Of a stretch of DNA of 56,172 nt, positions 12,319 through 22,100 are shown one piece after another (position 1 is the stretch's first letter; the number at the start of each line of letters is the position of its first letter). The stretch spans positions 1 to 56,172 of the forward strand of contig MU833465.1 of the NCBI GenBank assembly GCA_029204225.1, in the 5' to 3' direction. The stretch is from Diphasiastrum complanatum (Eukaryota > Streptophyta > Lycopodiopsida > Lycopodiales > Lycopodiaceae). The position numbers and the translations under genes are program-made. The notes beneath the pieces were generated by a model, which was not told the origin of the DNA, did no database searches, and worked only from the letters and a program-made list of their open reading frames with translations.

Positions 12319-13740
12319 ATGCAATACAACGGTCCACATATAAAGCAATTGCCTCGTCGTCTACGTCAAGGCTTAAAAGAGATGATGAAAATTGATGAGC
12401 GCATTAATCAAGAGACTAATGCATCTGGATCTAGCTCATCTAGATCTACTTCTTCGCAAACAAGTTCCAACGATGAAAATGAGCTTCCAATGAATGATGA
12501 ATTTGAAGTCATGGGAGACATGTTGGAACAAGATGAGAAGGCACTTTTGTCTAAAGAAGAAAGAAAATTGTGAGAAGAATCAAAGACTGCATTGTATCCT
12601 GGAGCAAAGACATCTCGTTTGGCGACTTCTCTACTTCTATTAAATCTTCAAGCCAAATATAGATGGAGTGACCAAAGCCTCACATTATTATTTGAGTAAA
12701 TTTTTTTTCATCTACTTGTCATTTTTGCTTTGAAACATAATTTACAATTTGGACATCGAGTGATATTTTTTTTACAATGACTTCTTTTGTCATGTATAGA
12801 CTATTGAAAAAAAAAATTCTCCCAGAAGGGAATGTCATGCCTGAGACAAGAGATGAGGCACGAAAGATGTTGTCTAACATCGAGATGGACTACAAGCAAT
12901 ATCATGCATGTCCAAAAGATTGTATTTTATATCGAGGAAGGTAGGAATCACTCAAGAAATGTCCCATTTGTGATACTCCTTGATATAAGATGATTTGCAA
13001 GGGGCAACCATTCAGTGCAAAGTTATACGACATTTTTTAGTAATTCCACGATTGCAACGTTTATTTCATTGCAAATCTCTTGCACAACTTATGGACTGGC
13101 ATGCACACCATACCTGTACGGATGGGATGATGAGGGTACCTTCAGATTCACCTACATGGAAACACATCAACAAAGAGTATCCAAGCTTTGCCAATGAGTC
13201 AAGAAATGTGAGATTTGGTCTTGCAACAGATGGTGTGAACCCCTTTGGTGTACGAGCAACTACGTGGTCTATTCGGCCTGTTTGCTTGGTAAATTATAAT
13301 ATTCCTCCTTGGTTGAGTACAAAAAAGGGACACATTATGTTGGCACTTTTAATTCCTGGCCAACGCAATGTTAAGAACATGGATGTGTATCTTGAGCTGC
13401 TTATTGACGAGTTGGAAGATTTGTGGAAGGGGATAAAAGCATATGACATTTTGCGCCCCTTACATGAGAGATAGTTTACACTACATGCCATTGTAATGTG
13501 GACAATGCATGACTATCCAGGATTAGGTGAATGCTCAGGTAATCATTCAAACAATGTCTATCTTGTGTACAGAGGAGTTTGTTTACAATTACATACAACT
13601 AGTAATTCTTGACTTATTCATGACATTAGAACACCAACTGGTTTTGCCCATTCTCTACGGTCATCATTCACAGTGGATGGAAAGTTGCAAGGTCTCAAAT
13701 CTCATGATTGGCTAAAGATGATTCAATTCATCTATCCATT
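12319..13740 (+). pseudogene. CACTA transposase TNP2-like (Transposase_21), decayed
   Basis: An acidic, serine-rich N-terminal segment is followed by LYPGAKTSRLATSLLLLNL and SDQSLTLLFE. A 104-bp intron (GT 12696, AG 12799) comes next, then LPEGNVMPETRDEARKML and YHACPKDCILYRG with CPICDT. The core follows: VIPRLQRLF, LMDWHAHH, FGLATDGVNPFG, NYNIPPW, ALLIPGQ and DVYLELLIDELEDLW, then FTLHAIVMWTMHDYPGLGECSG and KLQGLKSHDW. This is the standard TNP2 order. In-frame stops occur at 12571, near 12942 and near 12969 (the last at a CGA-to-TGA position), with a frameshift near 12990 and a stop at 13472. Transposase_21 cuts and moves CACTA elements; this copy cannot. Confidence 0.88.
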
Positions 13741-13893
13741 GTAAATTCGTGGGGGCTTGTCAAAAGATATTTGTGAGACCATATACAAACTATCAATCAT
13801 TGTTAGGTATTTACAAGTACTTGGTGCATTTTTTTATTTAGTATTTATTGATTGGAAATTCAAATAGACATAAAATGGATTGAATATGTTGCA

Positions 13894-14660
13894 GATGGAT
13901 GTGTTCAAAAGAAATCCGTGAGCTGAATCTTCGCAAGAGACATGAGGATATGGTGGAGATTGTGTGCATGTTTGAGAGATATTTTTTGACTTCCATCATG
14001 GACTCACAAGTGCATTTATTGGTGCACTTGGTTGAAGAAGTTTCTATTGCTGGTCCAGTGCACACTAGGTATAAGTGCATAAATTATCTTTTGCATGTGT
14101 ATTTAAATTAAATCAATTGATACATGAACTCATTAAATAAAACACTTATTTTTAACCATTTGTGACTTTTTAGGTGGATGTTCTTTATGGAAGGGTACAT
14201 GAAAGTCTTAAAAGATTTTATGCGTCAAAAGGCAAGGCCTGAAGGTAGTATGTCAGAGGGATGGTTAGTACATGAATCTCTGTTTTATGTTACTGAAATT
14301 TGCACCAACTACATCCATCTGCTCTACTGTTGTGGCGTGATGAGGAAGCCGAAGAGGTAACTAGTGAAAAACCTCAAGGGATGGGAAAGGTCCATAGGTT
14401 GGCACCCTTCCAACGAGAAAAAATTTCTACATTCATGCTTTATAATTGTGGAGTTATGGATAAATGGTTAGACCTATATGACGAAGAAAAAAAAGGAAGG
14501 GCCTTTTCTAGAAAGTGCCAACGACAGAATAGAGGTAGACACATGGCCTCAAGTTCACATGATCTTGAGCCCTTTCCTAGGCAATGCACTATAGAGTGGA
14601 TGCATGACACACTACAAAAAGCAACAAAAGAGGGACAAAAAATATCAAACGCAGAATGAG
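13894..14660 (+). pseudogene. CACTA transposase DUF4218-like region
   Basis: Exon 13894-14068 reads EDMVEIVCMFERYF and HLLVHLVEEVSIAGPVHTR. It joins across an intron (GT 14069, AG 14173) to RWMFFMEGYMKVLKDFM and QKARPEGSMSEGWLVHE. This matches the DUF4218 block that follows TNP2 in plant CACTA proteins (GPVxxRWMYPFERY, KARPEGSIAEGY). A frameshift near 14300 leads into a second frame with STFMLYNCGVMDKWLDLY, like the C-terminal end of DUF4218. The splice phase is consistent across the intron (AG|G gives Arg), which supports the model. Confidence 0.82.
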
Positions 14661-14859
14661 ACTTTGCAAGAGGATGCGAATGGAAGGTATTATTCTTTAG
14701 ATACTTATTATTAGAACATTCTTGTTTATAACAATATTTGTCTAATCATTTTGAAACACCATGTTCATTCACAATGATTATTTATGAGATTCATGTTTGT
14801 CATGTGGTAGTGCAAAGTGTATAATGCTATATGGGTTTTGGTTTCCACTTTCATGTTGA

Positions 14860-15592
14860 AAGGATTGAAGAGACGCACACACGATTGTGGTGTAATAGCA
14901 TCTTTCCAACAAGAAAGTCAAAGCAGTGCACGAGATCGGAATCCCATCTCAGGAGATATAGAATACGTATGAACTATACAAAATATTTATGATGTGTCAT
15001 TTGGTGAAAGTGGACACTATTTTTTATTTGATGTGAAATGGTTCAAGGTAGTTTGTAGAGGGCCAAATGCAACCATAAAATCAGATCCAAGTGGGTTTTT
15101 TGCGATTGATTCATCAAAAACATTGAGCATGGAGTCCTTTGACACATTGGTGTTGCCTCGTCACTGTGAGCAGGTGCACATGCTATGCTATAATGTTTTT
15201 CATTTTATTACAAGTGACTTCAGTATTTGAGTTTTCGATATGTTCTAAAATAGTGATTTTTGCAGGTGTTTTTTCAACCAGATCGACTAAACAAGATATG
15301 GTGGTTTGTAGCTCAAGTTGAACCACGTTCACGATGAGTATTTGAGGGTGCAAATGTTGAGAATGAAATGGAAAACCTTCATTTTAACTATGAGATTGAG
15401 CTACCTAGAGATGTAATAAATCGTCAAACCATAATTGAAGCACCCACTTCCATAGATGTTGAGAATAGAAATTCTAATAGTCAAGATGATGAAATAATTT
15501 TTGAAAGTGAGAGTGATGATGAAAATCATCTAAGAGGAGATGAATTGCAAGATGCTGTCGCTGATGAAATTGATTCTTGTAATTCTAAATAA
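14860..15592 (+). pseudogene. CACTA transposase DUF4216-like C-terminal part
   Basis: Two frames, interrupted by a stop near 14968 and an intron ending at about 15266, read KRRTHDCGVIASF (TQN.GV.V type), then IYDVSFGESGHYFLFDVKWF, DPSGFFAID and FDTLVLPRHCEQV. After the intron come VFFQPDRLNKIWWFVAQVEPRSR, a stop, and an acidic tail ending at TAA 15590. This is the DUF4216 order (YYG..eIwEL, F.C.W.., PF.lA.QA.QVFYv.D). The tail is rich in Asp, Glu and Asn. It is the last recognisable part of the CACTA-like unit. Confidence 0.75.
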
Positions 15593-15839
15593 AAATTGAT
15601 TATTGCAATTCTGAATGAAATTGATTCTTGCAATGCTTTCAAATGATTGTTATTTAGCCAAAATAGAGTCTCATTTATGGTCAAGTAAGTGAAAAGAATA
15701 GACATAGTTTGACTTCAATCCCATTTTTTTGGAGATAATGTCGGTGAAGATAGATGTACGGCTTTATGTTCCAAGAAAATTCTCATTTTTTAACAAATGC
15801 TGCAAAGGCAGTAAATCACTAAAAGCATGTGAGTTAATG

Positions 15840-15995
15840 AAATCACCACCACAAACTATGACAAAATCAAGTGTTTCATCATAGTCAATTCCCTTGAATT
15901 GAGCATATTCCTTGGCAACTAGTCTTGTTTTATAATTGTTCACACTACCATCTTGATTAAGCTTGATTATAAAGACCCATTTGAAAACAGTAACA
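15840..15995 (-). pseudogene. Ty1/copia RT N-terminal fragment
   Basis: The minus strand reads FKWVFIIKLNQDGSVNNYK, then RLVAKEYAQFKGIDYDET, the copia RT opening block (KWV.K.K..G...[17 protein letters not shown]). The match ends just after DYDET. Only about 50 residues survive, with no RT catalytic site. Confidence 0.85.
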
Positions 15996-16750
15996 TTTTG
16001 TATCTTTGATGGAGGATCAATAATTTTACAAGTATCTCAAACAATGCATCATGTACTCACCTCACTTTTCATTACATCAAATCACTCTTTTGTTGCTACA
16101 GTTTCATTCACATTTGAAGGAACATCATCAAACTTAAGGTAGTAATAAGGGCAATAAAAATTAAACAATCATCAACTTGTAATTGCTTCTCTCTTCCTTG
16201 TATTTGAGCCTTGATGGTTGCATTTGGGCTATGATACCATGTTAAAATCAAAGGTTATGAACCTCATTTGGATACTAAAACCTTGAAAAAGCATCAAAGG
16301 TTTCACTTATATCTAATAGATAGAAAACTAGCACACAATTCAACCTATTTTGCATCTAATTGGCAAGAGCTTTTGAACACCACAATAAAACTAGAAATAA
16401 TTGATCTTCACATCCTGTCACACACGTGGAAAGTATGATACTTTGTTCAGATTCAGATCTATTCATTAGACACAAAAAATATCACATTCATCATTCATCA
16501 ATTCCTCATTAAAGAGCAAACTTGCCAAAATCACCATCTTTTGATAATCTCTCGAAGTATGTACAAAATGAGCTCTCAATCCATATGAAATGATCTCGGA
16601 TATGAGATTAGGTAGAGTGCCATTAGGGTAGACCCTAAATCCCTGGCTCTCAAAGCCTTAGATCATGCATAATTACCCTCTTGGTAGCTCGAGTCAATTG
16701 TCTTATAAAAGTAGGTGGCCGCCCTCATAAAAAATCCCAATCATCTAGGA
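15996..16750. other. No recognisable gene
   Basis: Probably decayed retroelement sequence upstream of the RT scrap on its strand; no motif can be read with confidence. Confidence 0.35.
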
Positions 16751-16754
16751 ACAC

Positions 16755-16945
16755 CATGATATAATTCACTTTAGAAAAATATTTATTTAACTAGTTCCAT
16801 TTCATTATGAACATGCAAAAAAAAAAACTCATCATAATATAATCCACTTTAGAAAAAAAATATATATAGCCTAATCATAATATAATTCACTTTAGAAATA
16901 TATTTATTTAACTAATTTCATGTCATTATCAACATGTAAAAAAAA
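16755..16945. repeat. Three diverged AT-rich tandem units
   Basis: The phrase ATAAT(T/C)CACTTTAGAAA recurs near 16761, 16837 and 16879. Two of the copies are followed by TATTTATTTAACTA and, further on, an AACATG(C/T)AAAA run. This is an old local triplication with a central deletion. Confidence 0.7.
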
Positions 16946-17995
16946 AAAAAAGAGATTGTTGAGGATTGACTATGGTACCCCAAAATTATAACATTGAAAA
17001 AGAACAACAAAAGATTGCCACAATCTTGCCAAGAAAGAAAGCTTCAATTGGGGCCACACCAACATTCAGTTTTGAGACAAAAATAGCTCTCTAGAGAGAC
17101 CTAGGGAATTGATAATGAATAAATTGATTACTCATCTAGAATATAAATCTTGGAACTCTTAATACCATCCCAATAGGATGATAAGTTGAATGTGCTAAGC
17201 CCTTCCAATAGAAATGAAACATGAAAGAACAACACTTACTACTTGCTTGACGTGCAAAGAAGAAAGATGAAACCTATACCCATACGACGCCTTTCCCACG
17301 ATTGCCTTGAGCAACTATGGACTCAATAGAATTTGGCTCAATAGAAATGCTCTAGAAGACGACAATGACCTAGTTGTTATATTTCTCACTTTATTTAATT
17401 GTTATATCTCTCACTTCCGTTATTCCAGAAGACGATGGGCTATGGTATTCTCTTTAAACAAACATTCATGGGCACTAGCTACTATTTGTCTTCTCATATG
17501 TTTGTTTTAAGTGATTTGTAAAGGTAATTTTGAGAGGAACGCAATAATATGAAAAATTGTGAGCATCTTTGTCGTGCACATTGGAAAATGGAAGTAAAAA
17601 GACTTGCAATTTAAAATGATAAAATAACGAGAAATTTTGGACTCATACTCACCTAAAAGAGACGCTTGAGCTTTGAGCGAATCATCACAACAGCTTATTC
17701 CTATAAAGACAAAGCTAAAAAACATTTATCAAATTGAATTTTAAGGTGAAAATATATAAATGTCAACTTTTTGCAATGTTCTTAAATTTTTTTAACAAGA
17801 TGAACAATGCATATCATGGAACTACATACTTTTGAACCCGTTTAAATAGAGTTTATGTGACATAGCTTAAAACATCGTGTTCCACATATGAGAAAAATAT
17901 GAAGCAAAAATTACAAGAAAATTAATACACACACATGGTAATATATTTTGGTCACATCACACAAACTTGAGGAGCTCTAACAACTAATAGTTTAT
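16946..17995. other. No recognisable gene
   Basis: Several 60-70 residue frames show no domains, coding bias or splice logic. Confidence 0.4.
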
Positions 17996-18001
17996 TGATA
18001 T

Positions 18002-18060
18002 ATGCAATTATGTTTCCATCAATGAAGTTTACCTTATATGCAATTATGTTTCCATCAATG

Positions 18061-18062
<2 letters not shown>
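18002..18062. repeat. 27-bp tandem repeat, two copies
   Basis: ATGCAATTATGTTTCCATCA plus ATGAA occurs twice, at 18003-18027 and 18037-18061, directly before the GA tract. Confidence 0.8.

Positions 18063-18063
<1 letters not shown>

Positions 18064-18099
<36 letters not shown>
18064..18099. repeat. (GA)18 microsatellite
   Basis: Perfect GA run of 36 bases, about 1 kb upstream of the potassium-transporter start codon. Confidence 0.95.
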
Positions 18100-18101
<2 letters not shown>

Positions 18102-18111
18102 TACACCTCTT

Positions 18112-18174
18112 TGTGTGTGGTGTAGTGGTAGAGGTTTTTTGATATGGGATTGACCACCCAAGTTCAAACCCTCC

Positions 18175-18175
<1 letters not shown>
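18112..18175 (+). repeat. tRNA-derived SINE head (Pol III A and B boxes)
   Basis: TGGTGTAGTGG at 18118-18128 fits the A-box consensus TRGYNNARNNG. GTTCAAACC at 18162-18170 fits the B-box consensus GWTCRANNC. The spacing of about 33 bases is right for an internal Pol III promoter. No cloverleaf can be folded, so this is a SINE or tRNA-like relic and not a tRNA gene. It sits exactly between two GA tracts. Confidence 0.55.

Positions 18176-18176
<1 letters not shown>

Positions 18177-18231
<55 letters not shown>
18177..18231. repeat. (GA)27 microsatellite
   Basis: Perfect GA run of 55 bases directly after the SINE-like segment, about 850 bp upstream of the transporter start codon. Confidence 0.95.
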
Positions 18232-18233
<2 letters not shown>

Positions 18234-18439
18234 ATTTTTAGCTTGAAAATGGGGTGAATAATAAGTATTTAATGGATGTGGAAAATGGTTGTTGTAGTGC
18301 CTCTTTTTGTCTCTTGGTAAGATGTGGTAAATGCATGTGGGCATGCACCACAACCAGTGTGGCATACACATCCAAGATCCACATTGGGATTTGGGATATG
18401 CCAATAAACTCTATCCCATCCTCCTTTTTAAAAATTTTT

Positions 18440-19079
18440 ATCTTACAAATGCCCCCCTTGTAAAATCTATATATTTCTGTCTGCTAATAATGGAAGTAAT
18501 AATTAATAGAAGGTGGGTCTCCTCCGAACAAATTGCCTCCACTTCCATCTGCTCGCCCTTCCTCCTCCTCCTCCCCCTCTTTCTTTGAATCTGTCTTCAT
18601 CTGCCTAGGCCATGCACAGGTTATCCCTCACACCTGTTTGTGTTGTGTTTGATCCGGGGAAGGCTGCTTCGATCGTCCACCGCTTCAGTATCTCACACTA
18701 ATTCTTGTAGTTTTTTGTACTCTAGTTCCTTCATCGAGCTTTTCTGCAGAAAACAGCCCTGGTGGATGCTTCTGATGGAGGATTTTGAGCTGTTGAACTG
18801 CTTGGGTAGTGCAGTGTGAATTCGTGATGCAGGTTTGCTGTGGATGGAGGATTGGAAAGATGGGCAATTAGTTTGGGAGCTATAGCAGAAGGGATTTTAG
18901 GAAAGAAGCAGAATTCACAGGGAATTGCGGCCATGTTTTGTCAGTTTTATTTGTAACTGTCTGCCGAATTATGTAACCTTTCTACATAGGAGGAAACTTA
19001 ATTTCTTTCGAAATTTAGCGATTTTGGTTCCATTTTCTGTAGAGGACCTGCCGGTAGTCTGCGTGTGCATTGTCTAGCC
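18440..19079 (+). promoter_or_regulatory. Putative promoter and 5' leader of the potassium transporter
   Basis: A TATATA-like stretch at about 18468 is followed by a pyrimidine-rich block (CCTTCCTCCTCCTCCTCCCC and on, 18547-18585) of the Y-patch kind common near plant start sites. No large ORF precedes the first ATG at 19080. A 5'-UTR intron is possible but not provable here. The position of the TATA box and start site is inference. Confidence 0.35.
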
Positions 19080-19199
19080 ATGGAGATGTCGGATGTAACG
19101 GAGGTCGACCATCAAGGAAGGATGTGGATGTTGGAGCAGCAGCTGGATAAGCCTTTGGGCGTTGAAGCCGGACGGGTCCGCAGCATGGCAACACCCAAG
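19080..19199 (+). CDS. K+ transporter exon 1
   Basis: Forty codons from ATG 19080 to the donor AAG|GTAATT. The segment [20 protein letters not shown] matches the family's cytosolic N-terminus (LDQPLDEEAGR type). An in-frame ATG six bases later (19086) is an alternative start. Upstream codons in frame have no ATG in the same open stretch. Ends in phase 0. Confidence 0.85.
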
Positions 19200-22100
19200 G
19201 TAATTTTCAGTTCGTTGCATCTGTCTTGCGGATATCTTTTGGCAGTTGACTCGTCTTTCAACTAGTACAGATTCTTTCGTGAAGTTCTTCTGGGAAAAAG
19301 ATATGCGGGGATAAGAATTAAGTAGGTCCATAGCCATTTTGTCTGTGAATCATGTCACCATGTAATCATAATCCACCAACGGGGTTGGCTCAGTTGGTTG
19401 GCTTGGCATCCAAAGTTTCTTTGGTCCCAGGTTCGAGCCTCCCCTTGGAAACCAAGAAGCATAATCCGGTTAATTTGTTCCGAGCATTTGGGTTGCAGTT
19501 CTTGTCTATTCTGCAGCACGCCTTCAAATTTGTTGCTGACTTTAGCTCCTGATGATCTTTGAAATGAAATGCAGGTATCATCAGTAGCAGCTACGTTGAA
19601 ATTGGCCTTTTTCAGTCTTGGAGTGGTTTACGGGGATCTTGGCACATCGCCGCTTTACGTTTTCAAAAGCACCTTTCCTGACGGCATATCTCACCCAGAA
19701 GATGTGCTTGGTGCTTTGTCACTAATTGTTTACACAATAACGCTTATCCCCCTCATCAAATATGTGTTTATTGCATTGAGAGCCCATGACAGTGGTGAAG
19801 GTAAGCAGAAAAGGCTGTCATATTTATTGTAGAAGTGCTAATGTTCTATCTATTCCTTTTCCCTTTCAATTGAAATCCTGGTTTTCAGCAGAATGGTCTC
19901 AAAGGCTCGGGAACTTCTTGGACAGATAGGCATTTCTAGTGATCTATTGTGTTTTTGTGCTGATTTATCTTGGTTATTAAAGGGCATAGCATTGGGGTGA
20001 AAGAGAGGATGCAGTTACAAATGAGGGGCTAATGCTGCAGATGAAGTTTGTTCTTTTTTTTTGCCTATCAGTGTCTCTGTTTTAGGTAACTTATGCTTAC
20101 AGTGGTACATGCAACATGATGGACTTGAATAACCCTTTGTGTATACGTATCGACTAAAGTAAAATCATGTGATGTTGTTCCTTGAATTCACCTGAATGAT
20201 TCAAAAATTGTAAAACAGTAAGACAGTGAAGTACACTGAGATATCACAAGTCATCAAGTTGTAACAACTATTACATCCTGATCTGTTTTAGAAGGCAGTA
20301 TTTAGGAAATGTTTTAAGAAACTATTCTGATCATTCAAAATTTAGCAGTTAGTTGTGACTACTCCTGTATGTTCAATGGATCCTTCAAGAGGACAGGAGC
20401 AGAAAGTCAGTGCTTAATCAAAACTTACCATGGTGAAGGCCCTGTAAATGCGTCATAAACTTGTATTCCCCTTGCAATGGTTTGATCAAAAGATTCACAA
20501 TTTAAGAAAGAAAAGGATTCCACAGAAGCATTCCTTTGAAGTGTCAAGATACAAATGACAATATTGTGTAGATTCATGAGCATTTCGTAACTTCCTACAG
20601 TTGAAATGGGCCAACTTTCTAGAGTCGAAATATAGCCATTACCATGAGGATACGTTGCAATAACACATTTAAATGCTCAATAAAAGTAATTACATTCCTC
20701 TTTAAACATTTAACAAAAGCTAGGTTTTGGAAAAGTTTCTTGAAGAAGCTTACACATAAAGAGGCGCTTTGTTTAGTGGCTTTTGTTTACTAATCTAGGG
20801 GGATCTAGTGCTTGTGCTATCAAGCCATACCGAGTGGCAAAGTCAAAAGCAAGAGCTGAAGGGTTGCGTTGAGTTGGCTAAATACCTGGTTTGGGGTGAA
20901 ACCCTAGTTGCTTGAAGTTGTTTCTTTTCTGATTCAGTTCAAGTTAAGCTTTTGTTTGAGCAAATATTTTTAGCATGGCTAGTCTTGGAGAGAGTCTTTT
21001 GGGTGAATCAAGCAGACTTGATGGCACTAACTACAGGGTGTGGAAGTTCAAGATGGCTAACATCTTGATGGGCAGGAATTGCTAGGAGATAATTACAAGG
21101 AGAGAGCCTATACCTACATTTGAACCTGATTTGAAGGACTACATTAGCAGAAGACACATAGGTGAATAATCTTTCTGTCAAAGACAACATTATTCCTCAC
21201 ATTTGCAATGCAAGAGATGCAATAGAAGCTTGGGGAATTCTAAGGTCTATGTATGAGACGATGGATTTTGCTGGGCTTATTTATTTGTAGAACAGGTTAC
21301 ATACTCTCAAGATGGAGGTGGTGCAACAATCAATGATCACATTACAAAGGTCAAGGACCTTATGGACCAGCTTGCTTTAGTGGGAGAGATAGCAAGTGGC
21401 AGGAGTATTGTTTCCATAATCTTGAATAGTTTATCATTCAACTATCAAGATTATGTGATGTCCCTTTCATCTAGGGAGAGACTCCCAACCTTTGGGGAGT
21501 TACGTGGTGGTTTTTATAGGAAAAGATGAGAAGGAAGAATTCTTTTGGAAGACATGCATTTGCTTCTAAGAAGAGGCAAAATTTTCAAAAGAAAGACAAA
21601 GGCAAAGGAAAGAACTCAAAGGAAAACTTGGAGCAACAAGTGTCCAAGTTGCAAATTGCAGATGGAGACAAACATCCATTCCTCATCTACACCCAAGAGG
21701 AAGGGCATTTGCAACTCTTGTGGCAAGTATGGACATTTCACTTTTGAATGCCAAAAGAAGCAAATTGATTAAAAGAAGGGCAAGAACCAGTAGCGTCACT
21801 TTGTTGATAAAGTTGCAGAAGAAGAGCAATCTGGTGGACTTGATTATTCACATCAAACCTATCATTAAAATTCACATTTGGTGGATGGTACATTGATTTT
21901 GGAGCCTTGAAGCACATGACACCTCAAAGACACTGGTTCAACACCTGTGAGGAGACAACTGATGGTCAACAAGTTTGCCCTTGGAGACAACTCTACACAT
22001 GAGGTGAGGGGCAAAGGCATTGTTCTAGTGAAGCTGTCATTAGGAGAGGCGAAGGTAATCAAGAATGTGTTGCATGTTCGGGGTGGTTGGATAAGAATTA

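Larger units (their letters stand above)
10922..15592 (+). mobile_element. Decayed CACTA-type DNA transposon carrying a SET-domain ORF
   Basis: On one strand and within 4.7 kb lie a SET-domain ORF, a partial second SET C-terminus, a TNP2-type transposase (Transposase_21), a DUF4218-like region and a DUF4216-like tail. The last three are the standard order of plant CACTA (En/Spm) transposases. All parts carry stops or frameshifts. I could not find convincing CACTA terminal inverted repeats or a 3-bp target duplication, so the outer ends are unknown, and whether the SET ORF lies inside the original transposon is inferred from adjacency and shared strand only. Confidence 0.65.

Noticed and set aside
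18112-18175. tRNA gene
   Set aside because: Only the A and B boxes are present; acceptor and anticodon stems cannot be formed. The same holds for 19386-19440.
16755-18231. CRISPR array or prokaryotic repeat system
   Set aside because: Repeats are few, AT-rich or dinucleotide, with no regular spacers; this is plant nuclear DNA.
17952-18404. 150-residue minus-strand ORF
   Set aside because: Mostly GA-tract translation joined to unrelated sequence.
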